From assembly GCA_947465495.1 (NCBI GenBank), contig CANIAS010000003.1, positions 24,806 to 88,805 of the forward strand: a stretch of DNA of 64,000 nt, read 5' to 3'. The notes beneath the pieces are model-generated. The model searched no databases, was not told where the DNA came from, and worked only from the letters and a program-made list of their open reading frames with translations. This stretch comes from Candidatus Pollutiaquabacter sp. (GTDB lineage: Bacteria; Bacteroidota; Bacteroidia; AKYH767-A; 2013-40CM-41-45). The first letter of the stretch is position 1; each line of letters opens with the position of its first letter. Positions 28,936 to 38,178 of this stretch are shown here, one piece after another. A program made the translations under genes and the position numbers.

Positions 28936-29694
28936 TTACCATTCTGCTCCAGGGATGGCACGATGCAACGATTGCATTTCAGCTAACAGGTGTCCCAGAT
29001 GCTCCGTATGTTTTCCGGAACGACTGCCCCGAATGGAGAATGGTTTTTCAGGAATCGAAAGACCTGCCTCCTTCATTATGCCGTTGATCAAGTTATCCCA
29101 AGCAGTACGCAAACCTGCAGCGTCCACACCAACTTGTTCTTTGATCAGGAGCTGGTCAACTTCGTCCATATCAAATAGGTCATCCACGTACATCCAAAGT
29201 TCTCCAACAGCTTCATTCATGCGCCGTGCACTCTCTTCAGTGCCTTGGCCTAACCGGATGGTCCAGTCTGCACTATGACGTAGATGGTACGTAACTTCTT
29301 TAAGCGATTTATGCGCCAATGCAGCAACCGTCTCGTGTTTGCTGTGTAATAGCGCTTCGAAATTTAGTTTTTGAAATGCACTGATTAACAATTGACGTAA
29401 TATGGTCTGAGCAAAGTCGCCGTTGGGTTGCTCTGCCAATAATACGTTTTGGAATTCACGCTCACTACGAAGAAAAGCTAAACGGTCTTCGTCGAGTCCG
29501 TTGTTGGAGATCTCGCAAGCAACCGTATAAAAGGCGCGTGTCTGTCCAATCAAATCCAATGAAATGTTGGTGAGCGCAATGTCTTCCTCGAGAATTGGAC
29601 CGTGTCCACACCATTCGCCAAGTCGTTGGCCGAGAATGAGACTGGTGTCTCCTAACCGGATGCAATACCGGGCAAGGGCTTCATGGGTAGTCAT
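28936..29694 (-). CDS. paaC: Phenylacetyl-CoA epoxidase subunit PaaC
   Basis: A 252-residue ferritin-like structural subunit that pairs with the catalytic PaaA. It shows the family features: RLGDTSLILGQRLGEWCGHGPILEEDIALTNISLDLIGQ at the N-terminus, LAEQPNGDFAQTILRQL, and HLRHSADWTIRLGQGTEES in the centre. It ends HRAIPGAEW, typical of PaaC. It follows paaB by 20 bp. Confidence 0.94.
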   Translation of the reverse strand: MTTHEALARYCIRLGDTSLILGQRLGEWCGHGPILEEDIALTNISLDLIGQTRAFYTVACEISNNGLDEDRLAFLRSEREFQNVLLAEQPNGDFAQTILRQLLISAFQKLNFEALLHSKHETVAALAHKSLKEVTYHLRHSADWTIRLGQGTEESARRMNEAVGELWMYVDDLFDMDEVDQLLIKEQVGVDAAGLRTAWDNLINGIMKEAGLSIPEKPFSIRGSRSGKHTEHLGHLLAEMQSLHRAIPGAEW

Positions 29695-29714
29695 GTTGTA
29701 GGGCAGCTGATAGG

Positions 29715-29999
29715 TTATTCGAAAATGGCGCCAGGCGTCTTGTAAAAATTGGGGTGACGGTACGCTTTGTCATTAGAGGGCTCGAAGAATGAACCCATAT
29801 CTTCCGGAGTGCTGGAAACGATGGAATCCGATGGTACGACCCAGATGCAGGTGGCTTCATTCCTGCGGCTGTAAACGTCACGCGCGTTCATCAGCGCCAT
29901 TTCTTTGTCAGGAGCATGCACGTTGCCTGCGTGCTCGAAAGGAAGTCCGGTACGTTTCTGAGTGAAAACTTCCCAGAGTGGCCAATTGTCGTTGTTCAT
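29715..29999 (-). CDS. paaB: Phenylacetyl-CoA epoxidase subunit PaaB
   Basis: A 94-residue small subunit that bridges PaaAC heterodimers in the epoxidase complex. The match is strong across the whole length: WPLWEVFTQKRTGLPFEHAGNVHAPDKEMAL, DVYSRRNEATCIWVVPSD, and the C-terminal SNDKAYRHPNFYKTP. It lies 34 bp after paaA. Confidence 0.95.
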   Translation of the reverse strand: MNNDNWPLWEVFTQKRTGLPFEHAGNVHAPDKEMALMNARDVYSRRNEATCIWVVPSDSIVSSTPEDMGSFFEPSNDKAYRHPNFYKTPGAIFE

Positions 30000-30033
30000 G
30001 GTAATGTTAATCTAGTCGTGATATTACTTCGGC

Positions 30034-30984
30034 TTAAGCAGCAATCATTTTTCCGGCTTTTTTGTGAGCATAGGCAGTAGCGGCCTCTCGCACCCACGCA
30101 CCTTCGCTGTGAGCTTTCTTACGAGCTTTCAAACGCTCTTTATTACAAATGCCATGTCCGTTGATTACCTGAAAAAATTCCTCCCAATTGATAGGGCCAA
30201 AATCATAATGCTGTGTCTCCTCGTTCCATTTTAAATCAGGATCGGGTAGCGTTAATCCAATGTTCATTGCTTGTGGAACGGTACGGTCGATGAAGCGTTG
30301 ACGTAATTCGTCGTTAGAGTAGCGCTTCACTTTCCAACGTAGCAAATCGGCGCTGTTTGGAGAATCTTTGTCGGATGGTCCGAACATCATTAAGGATGGC
30401 CACCACCAACGGTTGATGGAATCCTGTGCCATGGCTCGTTGTTCTTCGTTACCCTTCATCAACGTCGCTAAAATCTCGTAGCCTTGTTTGTGATGAAAAT
30501 TCTCCTCTTTGCAAATACGTACCATGGCTCTTGCATAAGGACCATACGAGCATTTTGCAAGTACCGTTTGATTTACAATCGCAGCGCCGTCTACAAGCCA
30601 ACCAATTGCACCGATATCGGCCCAGCTAAGTGTAGGATAGTTGAAGATGCTGGAATATTTTGCTTTACCTGAATTTAATTCCTCTACCAATTGGTCTCTT
30701 GAAACACCCAGGGTTTCCGTACCACTGTAAATGTATAATCCATGACCACCTTCGTCCTGCACTTTGGCCAGCAATACGCATTTGCGACGTAAACTGGGCG
30801 CGCGTGTGATCCAATTACCTTCCGGAAGCATACCTACTACTTCGGAGTGGGCATGTTGACTCATCATCCGAATCAGTTGCTTCCGATAACGCTCGGGCAT
30901 CCAATCTTTGGGTTCGATGACTTCTCCTTTGTCGATTCGCTGCTGGAATTCCAGTTCTAACTGTTGTTCACTTTTTACTGACAT
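30034..30984 (-). CDS. paaA: Phenylacetyl-CoA epoxidase catalytic subunit PaaA
   Basis: A 316-residue diiron subunit that inserts oxygen into phenylacetyl-CoA. The iron-ligand segments are visible: the EXXH-type [14 protein letters not shown] and [14 protein letters not shown]. The [10 protein letters not shown] and FGPINWEEF segments are characteristic. It is the first gene of paaA-B-C-D-G. The electron-transfer subunit PaaE, normally next to paaD, is absent here, so electrons must come from a reductase encoded elsewhere. A palindrome lies 36 bp upstream. Confidence 0.96.
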   Translation of the reverse strand: MSVKSEQQLELEFQQRIDKGEVIEPKDWMPERYRKQLIRMMSQHAHSEVVGMLPEGNWITRAPSLRRKCVLLAKVQDEGGHGLYIYSGTETLGVSRDQLVEELNSGKAKYSSIFNYPTLSWADIGAIGWLVDGAAIVNQTVLAKCSYGPYARAMVRICKEENFHHKQGYEILATLMKGNEEQRAMAQDSINRWWWPSLMMFGPSDKDSPNSADLLRWKVKRYSNDELRQRFIDRTVPQAMNIGLTLPDPDLKWNEETQHYDFGPINWEEFFQVINGHGICNKERLKARKKAHSEGAWVREAATAYAHKKAGKMIAA

Positions 30985-31019
30985 CGTTTAGCACGTTTAA
31001 CGTTAAAATTCAGGCATTA

Positions 31020-31038
31020 ATCATTGTCAAACAATGAT
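31020..31038. promoter_or_regulatory. 19-bp palindrome upstream of paaA (operator candidate)
   Basis: Perfect inverted repeat ATCATTGT-CAA-ACAATGAT, 36 bp upstream of the paaA ATG. It has no T-run on the minus side, so it is unlikely to be a terminator for the gene ending at 31053. Dyads of this size are typical binding sites for TetR or GntR family regulators that control paa genes; the regulator is not in the window. Confidence 0.45.
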
Positions 31039-31052
31039 AATGGTCATAGTGT

Positions 31053-31487
31053 TCAAATGCGGTGATAATCTCCTCGCCAACGTTTAATGGACTTTTTAAT
31101 TTCTTCCTGGCTCATCCGTTTTTCGGCGGCTTCCTTGCATAATGCCACAAATTCGTCGTCTGGCGCAAATCGCAAGGCGATGATTTGAGAGGTGTGTAAC
31201 CGATGATCCAATGGCTTGCCCGTCAATTCAAAGTGTCGGAAGTTCTCTTCTGACCGTATGATCCGGTCTTGCAGCTTAATGCCAAATTGCCGAACCGTGT
31301 AGTAAAGTCCCAGTAAAATCAGACTGATAGCTACCAGCAATGAGGCGGAGTAGCTGTTTTCTCCACGATCAATGGTTCCTACTAAGTTGATGATGGAGCC
31401 CACAAAGGTCGCTAGGCAAAAGACCAAAAGTAATCCGTGGTACCACCACACATAACGACGATGATTTGAATAACTTTGCTTCTTCAT
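31053..31487 (-). CDS. DUF6526-type membrane protein, 144 aa
   Basis: A small inner-membrane protein with two transmembrane segments (about residues 13-36 and 45-65) and a basic, helical cytoplasmic tail. The N-terminal KKQSYSNHRRYVWWYHGLLL and the tail (RHFELTGKPLDHRLHTSQIIALRFAPDDEFVALCKEA) fit a Bacteroidota family I know as DUF6526, with no assigned function. It lies upstream of paaA on the same strand, with a 68-bp gap that contains the palindrome. Confidence 0.75.
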   Translation of the reverse strand: MKKQSYSNHRRYVWWYHGLLLVFCLATFVGSIINLVGTIDRGENSYSASLLVAISLILLGLYYTVRQFGIKLQDRIIRSEENFRHFELTGKPLDHRLHTSQIIALRFAPDDEFVALCKEAAEKRMSQEEIKKSIKRWRGDYHRI

Positions 31488-31600
31488 TCAAAATGTTTCT
31501 CAATTCTCACAAAAATACGCCATTTTTGGGCCGTTTACAAGGACAGCATGAGTACTAAACGGGTTAAAAAGGCCGATTTCTTTTCGATTTAAGGATATAA

Positions 31601-32740
31601 ATGGACTTCCGCGGAAAAAAAATATACATCTCTGTAATCAGTGACTTAGTCACTGACCAGCGTGTACATCGCACAGCCTATACCCTGCGTGGCCAAGGCG
31701 CATCGGTGGTTCTGGTGGGTCGTCGACTATCCTCCAGCTTGCCGATGTCTTCCAGAGCATATCGCACCATTCGCTTGAAGTTGTTTTTTCAACGAGGACC
31801 GATGATGTATGCTTGGTTCAACATCCGACTTTTTTTCTTTCTGCTCTTTAAAAAGGCCGATCTATTAGTGGCTAATGACTTGGATACCCTATTGGCCAAT
31901 TTTCTTGTTTCGAAAATCCGCCGTATTCCATTAGTGTATGATAGTCACGAATATTTTACAGAAGTCCCAGAACTTGTAAGTAGACCGTTCGTTCAGCGGT
32001 TTTGGAAATTACTTGAAAGGTCCATATTCCCTAAACTCAAAGCAGTATTCACCGTGAATGATTCCATCGCTGACTTGTATGAAAAGGAATACCAGGTCAA
32101 GGTGCATGTGGTAAGGAATATTCCGCTGAATGACCAGTTCAATCAGCACGTTATCTTTCACGAACTTACCCGTGAAGAAGCAGGACTTCCAGTGGATAGA
32201 ACCATCTACTTGCTGCAAGGTTCCGGAATTAATATCCATCGTGGAGCGGAGGAAGCTGTGGAAGCAATGAAATGGGTAGATGATGCTTTATTGTTGATTA
32301 TCGGCGGAGGTGATGTCATCGACATCTTGAAGAAGATGACATTGGATTTAGGCCTTAGTGATAAGGTGAAATTTGTTCCCAAGATGCCACCAACTGAATT
32401 GCGCAAATGGACGCGTCTGGCAGATTTCGGGTTAACCTTGGATAAGGATACGAATCTGAACTATCGCTATTCCTTGCCGAATAAACTTTTTGATTACATC
32501 GAGTCTGGTTTGCCTGTAATTACTACCGACCTTCCGGAAGTCCGGCGCATCGTGGAGTTATACGATATTGGTCGAATTGTTCCGACACTCACACCTCAGT
32601 ACTTAGCGGATGTCATGAATCATATGAAGTCTCCAACGGCACCTGTTGGAAAGTGGAAGGAGAATGTCAAAATCGCAGCCGCAGAAATTTCTTGGGATCA
32701 AGAAAGAGAGCGATTATTAGCCGTATTCGACTATGCATAG
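31601..32740 (+). CDS. Glycosyltransferase (GT4-like)
   Basis: A 379-residue GT-B-fold glycosyltransferase. The N-terminal half has the acceptor-domain pattern IYISVISDLVTDQRVHRTAYTL and VYDSHEYFTEVPELV, typical of Bacteroidota GT4 enzymes. The C-terminal half has LLQGSGINIHRGAEEAVEAM, LIIGGGDVI and the sugar-nucleotide segment LPNKLFDYIESGLPVITTDLPEVRRIV. It overlaps the next glycosyltransferase by 8 bp, so both probably act in one surface-glycan pathway. The sugar is unknown. Confidence 0.88.
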   Translation: MDFRGKKIYISVISDLVTDQRVHRTAYTLRGQGASVVLVGRRLSSSLPMSSRAYRTIRLKLFFQRGPMMYAWFNIRLFFFLLFKKADLLVANDLDTLLANFLVSKIRRIPLVYDSHEYFTEVPELVSRPFVQRFWKLLERSIFPKLKAVFTVNDSIADLYEKEYQVKVHVVRNIPLNDQFNQHVIFHELTREEAGLPVDRTIYLLQGSGINIHRGAEEAVEAMKWVDDALLLIIGGGDVIDILKKMTLDLGLSDKVKFVPKMPPTELRKWTRLADFGLTLDKDTNLNYRYSLPNKLFDYIESGLPVITTDLPEVRRIVELYDIGRIVPTLTPQYLADVMNHMKSPTAPVGKWKENVKIAAAEISWDQERERLLAVFDYA

Positions 32741-33860
32741 TCAACATATCCTGCATATTATTTCCTTTGATGTCCCATTTCCTCCGGATTATGGTGGAGT
32801 CATTGATGTCTTTTTCAAAATCAAGGCCCTGCATGCGCACGGTGTACGTGTTCATTTGCATTGTTTTGAATATGGACGTTCTCCTAAGAAAGAATTGGAA
32901 GCATTGTGTGAATCGGTGCATTACTATCCTCGAAGTACCTCCAAGTCGCTGCTGTTCGATGATTTACCATATATAGTGCTTTCACGGTCCTCCACCGAGT
33001 TGCGGCAACGTTTACTGGAAGATGCGCATCCAATTCTAATGGAAGGATTGCACAGTACGTTGTTGCTGAACGATCCGGCATTCTTTTCTAGAAAATGTAT
33101 CGTACGAGCTCATAATGTCGAACACGATTATTATGAAAACCTGGCGAAAGTGGAAAAGCGTTTCTTTAAACGATTCTACTTTAAGAAAGAGACTAATAAG
33201 TTGCGTAACTACGAGTCCGTCGTGAAACGTGCACATGCCATTGCAGCCATTTCCCCGGAGGATACTGCCTACTTTAATTCCAAATACGGAAACGCGACGT
33301 ATATCCCCGCATTTCACCCCTTTGATGCATGTCAACATACTGAAGAAACACAAGATTTCGCTTTTTACCATGGCAATCTTGCCGTAGGGGAGAATAATGA
33401 AGCAGCGTTATTTCTCATTGAAAAAGTTTTTGATAATCTGCCATACCGCTTAGTCATAGCCGGTTCCAGACCGTCTGAAGAATTGAAGAAGGCTGCTGCT
33501 AAAAAAGACAACGTACAAATTCTCGATTGTTTGACTCCGGAAGAGATTCATCGTCACATTGCAACGGCAAAAGTTAATGTACTGCCTACGTTTCAGTCTA
33601 CAGGCATCAAGCTGAAGTTGCTGGCTGCATTATTTCTTGGGCAGCAATGTTTGGTGAATTCGCCCATGGTGCTTAATACTGGACTTGAAAAATTATGCAC
33701 GATTGCTAATGACGCAAATGGCTTTAAGCAACGACTAAAGGAGATATTCGTTTCGGATGGATTAAAATCGGAACAATTAAATGCGAGAAAAGTAATTTTG
33801 GAAAGTGGTTTTTCAAACACCCGCAATGCTCAAAAACTAGTTGAGCTATTCTTTGGCTGA
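32733..33860 (+). CDS. Glycosyltransferase family protein
   Basis: A 375-residue protein with a GT-B layout. The N-terminus HILHIISFDVPFPPDYGGVIDVFFKIKALH has the GG substrate-binding loop. The middle VRAHNVEHDYYENLAK and IAAISPEDTAYF are seen in GT4-like Bacteroidota enzymes. The C-terminal donor domain carries FYHGNLAVGENNEAA, RLVIAGSRPSEEL and TGIKLKLLAAL. It overlaps the preceding glycosyltransferase by 8 bp and converges on the FtsE-like gene with a 6-bp gap. Confidence 0.82.
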   Translation: MHSQHILHIISFDVPFPPDYGGVIDVFFKIKALHAHGVRVHLHCFEYGRSPKKELEALCESVHYYPRSTSKSLLFDDLPYIVLSRSSTELRQRLLEDAHPILMEGLHSTLLLNDPAFFSRKCIVRAHNVEHDYYENLAKVEKRFFKRFYFKKETNKLRNYESVVKRAHAIAAISPEDTAYFNSKYGNATYIPAFHPFDACQHTEETQDFAFYHGNLAVGENNEAALFLIEKVFDNLPYRLVIAGSRPSEELKKAAAKKDNVQILDCLTPEEIHRHIATAKVNVLPTFQSTGIKLKLLAALFLGQQCLVNSPMVLNTGLEKLCTIANDANGFKQRLKEIFVSDGLKSEQLNARKVILESGFSNTRNAQKLVELFFG

Positions 33861-33866
33861 ATCAAG

Positions 33867-34556
33867 CTATTCGCTTGTAACAACAGTTTGCGTATCATGC
33901 AATCTTCCGCCTTCACACTTTAAAATACGGGCGGGAAACTTGTCCATAATCCCGTAGTTGTGTGTCGCCATCAGAATCGAGGTGCCTTTTTGGCTGATAT
34001 CGAATAAGAGTTTCATGATCTCTTCCGATGTTTCTGGGTCCAGGTTGCCAGTTGGTTCGTCAGCCAGTATTAATTCAGGATGATTTAGTAAAGCACGTGC
34101 AATCACTACACGTTGTTGTTCTCCACCACTAAGCTCGTGGGGCATCTTGAATCCTTTGGTCGACAAGCCTACGTGCGCAAGCACTTCTTCCATACGCGCC
34201 TGCATGGCGTTACGCTCGTTCCAGCCTGTTGCCGCAAGTACAAATTCAAGGTTCGCAAGAATGGTGCGATCAGGAAGAAGTTGAAAGTCTTGAAATACAA
34301 TGCCTAGCTTACGACGAAGAAAAGGAACCTGTCGTGAGGAAAGGTGATTTAATGAAAATCCAGCTACGCTCCCTTCGCCCTCGTCTAAAACAAGTTCTCC
34401 ATAAAGTAATTTTAGCAGACTGCTTTTCCCGCTACCTGTTTTTCCAATTAGGTAAACGAATTCACCTTTGTCAATCTCCAGGTGGACGCCTGACAGTACC
34501 GGACTTTTCGATTGTGAAATTGTGGCGTTAGACAGTTTAACGATGCGGTTGGTCAT
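33867..34556 (-). CDS. ftsE: FtsE-like ABC transporter ATP-binding protein
   Basis: A 229-residue ABC ATPase resembling FtsE, which with FtsX controls peptidoglycan hydrolysis at division. Motifs: Walker A GKTGSGKSS, Q-loop GIVFQDFQLLPDRTILANLEFVL (the FtsE-type DFxLLxxRTVxxN pattern), signature LSGGEQQRVVIARAL, Walker B LILADEPTGNLDP, switch His in ATHNYGIM. No ftsX lies next to it. Strictly, LolD/MacB-type ATPases are close relatives, but the RT..N pattern favours FtsE. Confidence 0.85.
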   Translation of the reverse strand: MTNRIVKLSNATISQSKSPVLSGVHLEIDKGEFVYLIGKTGSGKSSLLKLLYGELVLDEGEGSVAGFSLNHLSSRQVPFLRRKLGIVFQDFQLLPDRTILANLEFVLAATGWNERNAMQARMEEVLAHVGLSTKGFKMPHELSGGEQQRVVIARALLNHPELILADEPTGNLDPETSEEIMKLLFDISQKGTSILMATHNYGIMDKFPARILKCEGGRLHDTQTVVTSE

Positions 34557-34699
34557 GGTGGAAAGTTAATTCGACGGTAAAAATACGCAGACTTCTTGTG
34601 GATCGTCGTGGGTAAGAAAGCAAATTATACACGTGAAATTACCATGATCCGACGACGGCAGTGATCGTAATTGCCAACGACGGATACGGCTATAGGAAA

Positions 34700-34900
34700 T
34701 TAATCCAGCTTTTTGATTTTTCCGTAGGGCAATTCACGGATGAGCTCAATCAATTCCTGCTCACGATGCCCGAGGCCGATTTTAGAGAGGGCTTTCTCGG
34801 GTCGGTCGACACGGAAGTATGCTAACAAGGTGAACTTCTCGTCGCGCAACTGAACGTAATCCGGAATTTTGGCAGTGCCTTTTACCTTCAAAATGTACAT
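34700..34900 (-). CDS. Small conserved hypothetical protein, 66 aa
   Basis: A 66-residue cytoplasmic protein without signal or membrane segment, beginning MYILKVKGTAKIPDYVQLRDEKFTLL in part and ending LPYGKIKKLD. I recall close relatives in many Bacteroidota, all uncharacterised. It reads as a small alpha/beta domain. A TATCTTTG element (34906-34913) ends five bases before the ATG, so the mRNA may be leaderless. It is divergent from the TPR-protein gene. Confidence 0.65.
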   Translation of the reverse strand: MYILKVKGTAKIPDYVQLRDEKFTLLAYFRVDRPEKALSKIGLGHREQELIELIRELPYGKIKKLD

Positions 34901-34905
34901 CGCGT

Positions 34906-34913
34906 CAAAGATA
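34906..34913 (-). promoter_or_regulatory. -7 promoter element, possible leaderless transcript
   Basis: TATCTTTG on the minus strand matches TAnnTTTG and ends five bases upstream of the ATG at 34900. With the usual spacing the transcript would begin at or next to the start codon. No TTG is seen at the expected distance. Confidence 0.4.
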
Positions 34914-35052
34914 CTAAAATCAGCAAGTCGGTCGTATCTATAGTAGAAGTGTGCATAAGAGTGTTGGTAAATACAACCACTTCAAAAACAGTTAGATGGG
35001 CGTTGTCAATAATTTTGTGCGAATATCGTTTAACGAGCATCAATCCCTCTGT

Positions 35053-38000
35053 ATGGTGAGAAGATTATTAGTGCTGCTGATCGCTACGATCAGCTGCACG
35101 ACTGTGTTTGCACAGAAGACAACCGTTTACACGGAAGCTGACCGGAACTACCGGCTAGGTTTGGAGTTGCTGGATAAGCAGAAATACGGTGCTGCGCGGA
35201 AGGCCTTTGAGCAGACCTTGTATTCAACAGAAAGCATTTCCGACGAAGCACGGATGAATTCCACCTACTATATAGGATGGTGTGCCGCTGAGCTGTATCA
35301 AACAGATGCGGAATACCTGCTGCTTGGATTCATACAGCACTACCCGGAAAGTCCCAAGATGGAAGAGGCTTATTTTTCACTGGGCAATTATTATTACCGT
35401 GCCAAGAAATACAAGAAATCACTGGAATGGTTCAGCCGTCTGGACCTGGCTACCTTGGACAAAGACGAAAGGGATGAAGTTAATTTTAAGATTGGGTATA
35501 GTGCCTACATGACAGAGGATTACGATAAGGCATCGCGTGCGTTTTTTGATGTGAAAGATGGAGACAGCAAGTATGCGACCGCTGCACAGTATTACTATGC
35601 ACACATGGCTTACGTGAGCGAGAATTATGAAACGGCGTTGAAGGAATTTCTGAAATTGCGCAACTCCGAGGCGTTTGCACCGGTCGCGCCTTATTACATC
35701 ACGCAGATCTATTACAAGCAAGGTAAATACGACGAGGTGTTGAAGTATGCACCTAATGCGCTCGATTCGGCTGGTGCTAGGAATGGCATGGAGATAGCAA
35801 GAATGGTTGCTGAGTCGCACTACCGAAAAGGGGAGTACACCACAGCGCTACCTTATCTAACCGATTATGAAAAAAACTCTCCGAATGCCGGTGCCTCGGA
35901 TTACTATGCAATCGCCTACAGTTATTACCGTACCAATCAATTTGAAAAAGCAATTCCTTATTTCCAGAAATTAACCGCTGTCGAGGATTCTTTGTCACAA
36001 AATGCCTATTACCATTTGGGCGATTGTTTTATTCATACCAATAATAAGCGGAGTGCGCGCAATGCCTATCAGTCTGCCGCAAAGATGACTTTCGATCCCT
36101 TCATCACTGAGGAGTCTCGCTTTGCGTATGCCAAGCTTAGTTATGAATTGTCTTTTCAATCGGTAGCGATTGAGGCTTGTCGCTCTTTTGTGAAGGATTA
36201 TCCCGAAAGCCAGCACGTGGCAGAGACCAATGAGATTCTTATAAATATTTATGCGAGCACACGCAATTATCGTGATGCGCTCATCGCGCTTGATGCCATC
36301 AAAACCAAGACTCCTGGTATGAAAGTGGCCTACCAAAAGGTTGCTTATTTCCGCGGTATAGAGTTGTTCATGGATAATAAGCTTCAGGATGCCATTAAGA
36401 TGTTTCAAACCTCGTTGGCAAATCCGGTCGATAATCGTTTGACAGCGGAAGCAAATTATTGGAAAGGGGAGGCCTATTATAAATTGGGTCAATATGAACA
36501 AGCTGTTCGTTCCTACAATGATTTTCTGTTCATGCCTTCTGCAGTCACCTCCGAGCATTACAACCTTGCCAATTATAATGCGGGGTATGCTAATTTTAAA
36601 TTGGAGAGTTACGCTAACTCACAGACAGCTTTTAGGAAATACATAAAGGATAAGCCACATACAGATCCTCAACGATATTCCGATGCGCTTTTACGTATTG
36701 CTGACTGCAGCTTTATGCTACGCGATCAGAATGCTGCACTTGATTTCTATAGTCAGGCTATTCAGTCAGGTGCTAAAGCATCCGACTATGCTTATTATCA
36801 ACGCGGAATTATCCTTGGTGTTCAAGGTAAATTGAATGAAAAAATTGCTTCGTTGGAAAAACTGATTGAGCAGTATCCTACATCTGTTTATTTGGACGAT
36901 GCCTTGTATGAAACAGGACAAGCGCACCTGACAATTGATAACAACGGTAAGGCCTTGACGTATTTTTCTAGAGTAATCAACGAGTTTCCTTCCAGTAGTT
37001 ATGTGAAAAAGGCCGAGTTGGGCGAGGCGTTGGTCTATTACAACGAAGGTAAAGACGAGCAAGCTACGGCAGCATGCAAGCGAATCATTAGCAAATATCC
37101 TAATTCGAATGAGTCGCGCGAAGCACTCTCGCAGCTCAAGAATATTTCAGTCTCTCAGCATAAAGTCGATGACTACCTGGCTTATGTCAAAGAAGTGCCT
37201 AACGCGGATCTTAGTACTGCCGGACAGGATTCAATCGTGTATGAAGCAGCGGAGTTGCTTTATACACAAGGTAAATGCGAAGAGGCCCAACGGGATTTTG
37301 ACAACTACCTGAGCAAGTATCCGAATGCAGTATTTAAAGTGAATGCCAATTATTACCGAAGCGATTGCTTGTACCGTTCCAAAAAATACGAAGAAGCATT
37401 GCCAGGTTATGAATATGTCATTGCCCAGCCTAAGAACTCTTTCACCGAAAAATCGTTGCTGAACGATGCGCTCATTCAGTTTCGTTTAAAACGATATGAA
37501 GAAGCCGCACAGCGATTTGATGCTCTGGAAAAGTCAGCCGAGGTGAAAGACAATATCACGGCAGCTCAAATAGGACAGCTGCGTGCCTATTATAAAATCG
37601 GAAAGTGCGACAGAGCACTCATTGCTGCAGGAAAGTTGCTTGCCAATACGAGCATCGACAAGGATCTTCAAAACGAAGCACAATTGATTACGGGACGTTG
37701 TTATTTAGCAGAAGCTGATTTTGCTAAATCGAAGGCTGCATTTAGCGTTGTAGCTAAACGTACGAACTCTGAAATGACCGCAGAAAGTAAGTATTCGCTG
37801 GCGTTGATCGAATACAAACAACAGAACTACAAAGAGAGTCAAAAACTCATCTTTGAAGTGCAAAAGCAGGTGCCTTCCTACGATTTTTGGATTGCAAAAT
37901 CATTTATCCTACTTGGCGACGACTACCTGGCGCTGAAAGATACCTTTCAGGCACGTGAGACCTACAAAAGCATCGTTGATAATTTTGAACGCGAATCCAA

Positions 38001-38148
38001 CGAACAAGAAGACTTAAAGCAAGTCGCACAGCAGAAGCTGGATGCGATCAATCAGTCGCGTGACGCTCGTGAAAAAGAATTGCTCGACGAGAAACGTCGT
38101 TTATCCGGTGCCGGCGACGATTCGCTCGAAGTTAATCCGATCAAGTAA
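35053..38148 (+). CDS. Exported tetratricopeptide-repeat protein, about 1,031 aa
   Basis: A long TPR solenoid. I place the start at ATG 35053, which begins a proper signal peptide (MVRRLLVLLIATISCTTVFAQ); an upstream ATG at 34996 would add 19 residues in front of it. The mature protein consists of TPR-like helix pairs throughout, e.g. AEYLLLGFIQHYPESPKMEEAYFSLGNYYYRAKKYKKSLEWF and repeated AxYxLGxxYYKxGxYExA units; Tol-Pal YbgF/BamD-like repeats are closest. It ends in a charged helical tail. It is followed 30 bp later by a beta-barrel protein gene, so the two may form an outer-membrane assembly. Confidence 0.82.
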   Translation: MVRRLLVLLIATISCTTVFAQKTTVYTEADRNYRLGLELLDKQKYGAARKAFEQTLYSTESISDEARMNSTYYIGWCAAELYQTDAEYLLLGFIQHYPESPKMEEAYFSLGNYYYRAKKYKKSLEWFSRLDLATLDKDERDEVNFKIGYSAYMTEDYDKASRAFFDVKDGDSKYATAAQYYYAHMAYVSENYETALKEFLKLRNSEAFAPVAPYYITQIYYKQGKYDEVLKYAPNALDSAGARNGMEIARMVAESHYRKGEYTTALPYLTDYEKNSPNAGASDYYAIAYSYYRTNQFEKAIPYFQKLTAVEDSLSQNAYYHLGDCFIHTNNKRSARNAYQSAAKMTFDPFITEESRFAYAKLSYELSFQSVAIEACRSFVKDYPESQHVAETNEILINIYASTRNYRDALIALDAIKTKTPGMKVAYQKVAYFRGIELFMDNKLQDAIKMFQTSLANPVDNRLTAEANYWKGEAYYKLGQYEQAVRSYNDFLFMPSAVTSEHYNLANYNAGYANFKLESYANSQTAFRKYIKDKPHTDPQRYSDALLRIADCSFMLRDQNAALDFYSQAIQSGAKASDYAYYQRGIILGVQGKLNEKIASLEKLIEQYPTSVYLDDALYETGQAHLTIDNNGKALTYFSRVINEFPSSSYVKKAELGEALVYYNEGKDEQATAACKRIISKYPNSNESREALSQLKNISVSQHKVDDYLAYVKEVPNADLSTAGQDSIVYEAAELLYTQGKCEEAQRDFDNYLSKYPNAVFKVNANYYRSDCLYRSKKYEEALPGYEYVIAQPKNSFTEKSLLNDALIQFRLKRYEEAAQRFDALEKSAEVKDNITAAQIGQLRAYYKIGKCDRALIAAGKLLANTSIDKDLQNEAQLITGRCYLAEADFAKSKAAFSVVAKRTNSEMTAESKYSLALIEYKQQNYKESQKLIFEVQKQVPSYDFWIAKSFILLGDDYLALKDTFQARETYKSIVDNFERESNEQEDLKQVAQQKLDAINQSRDAREKELLDEKRRLSGAGDDSLEVNPIK

Positions 38149-38178
38149 TCAATTCGAATACAAACGATGGTAACTACC

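Noticed and set aside
31548..31592. 14-codon reading frame just upstream of the first glycosyltransferase gene
   Set aside because: Too short, with no leader-peptide hallmark (no run of regulatory codons, no attenuator hairpin) to support it.
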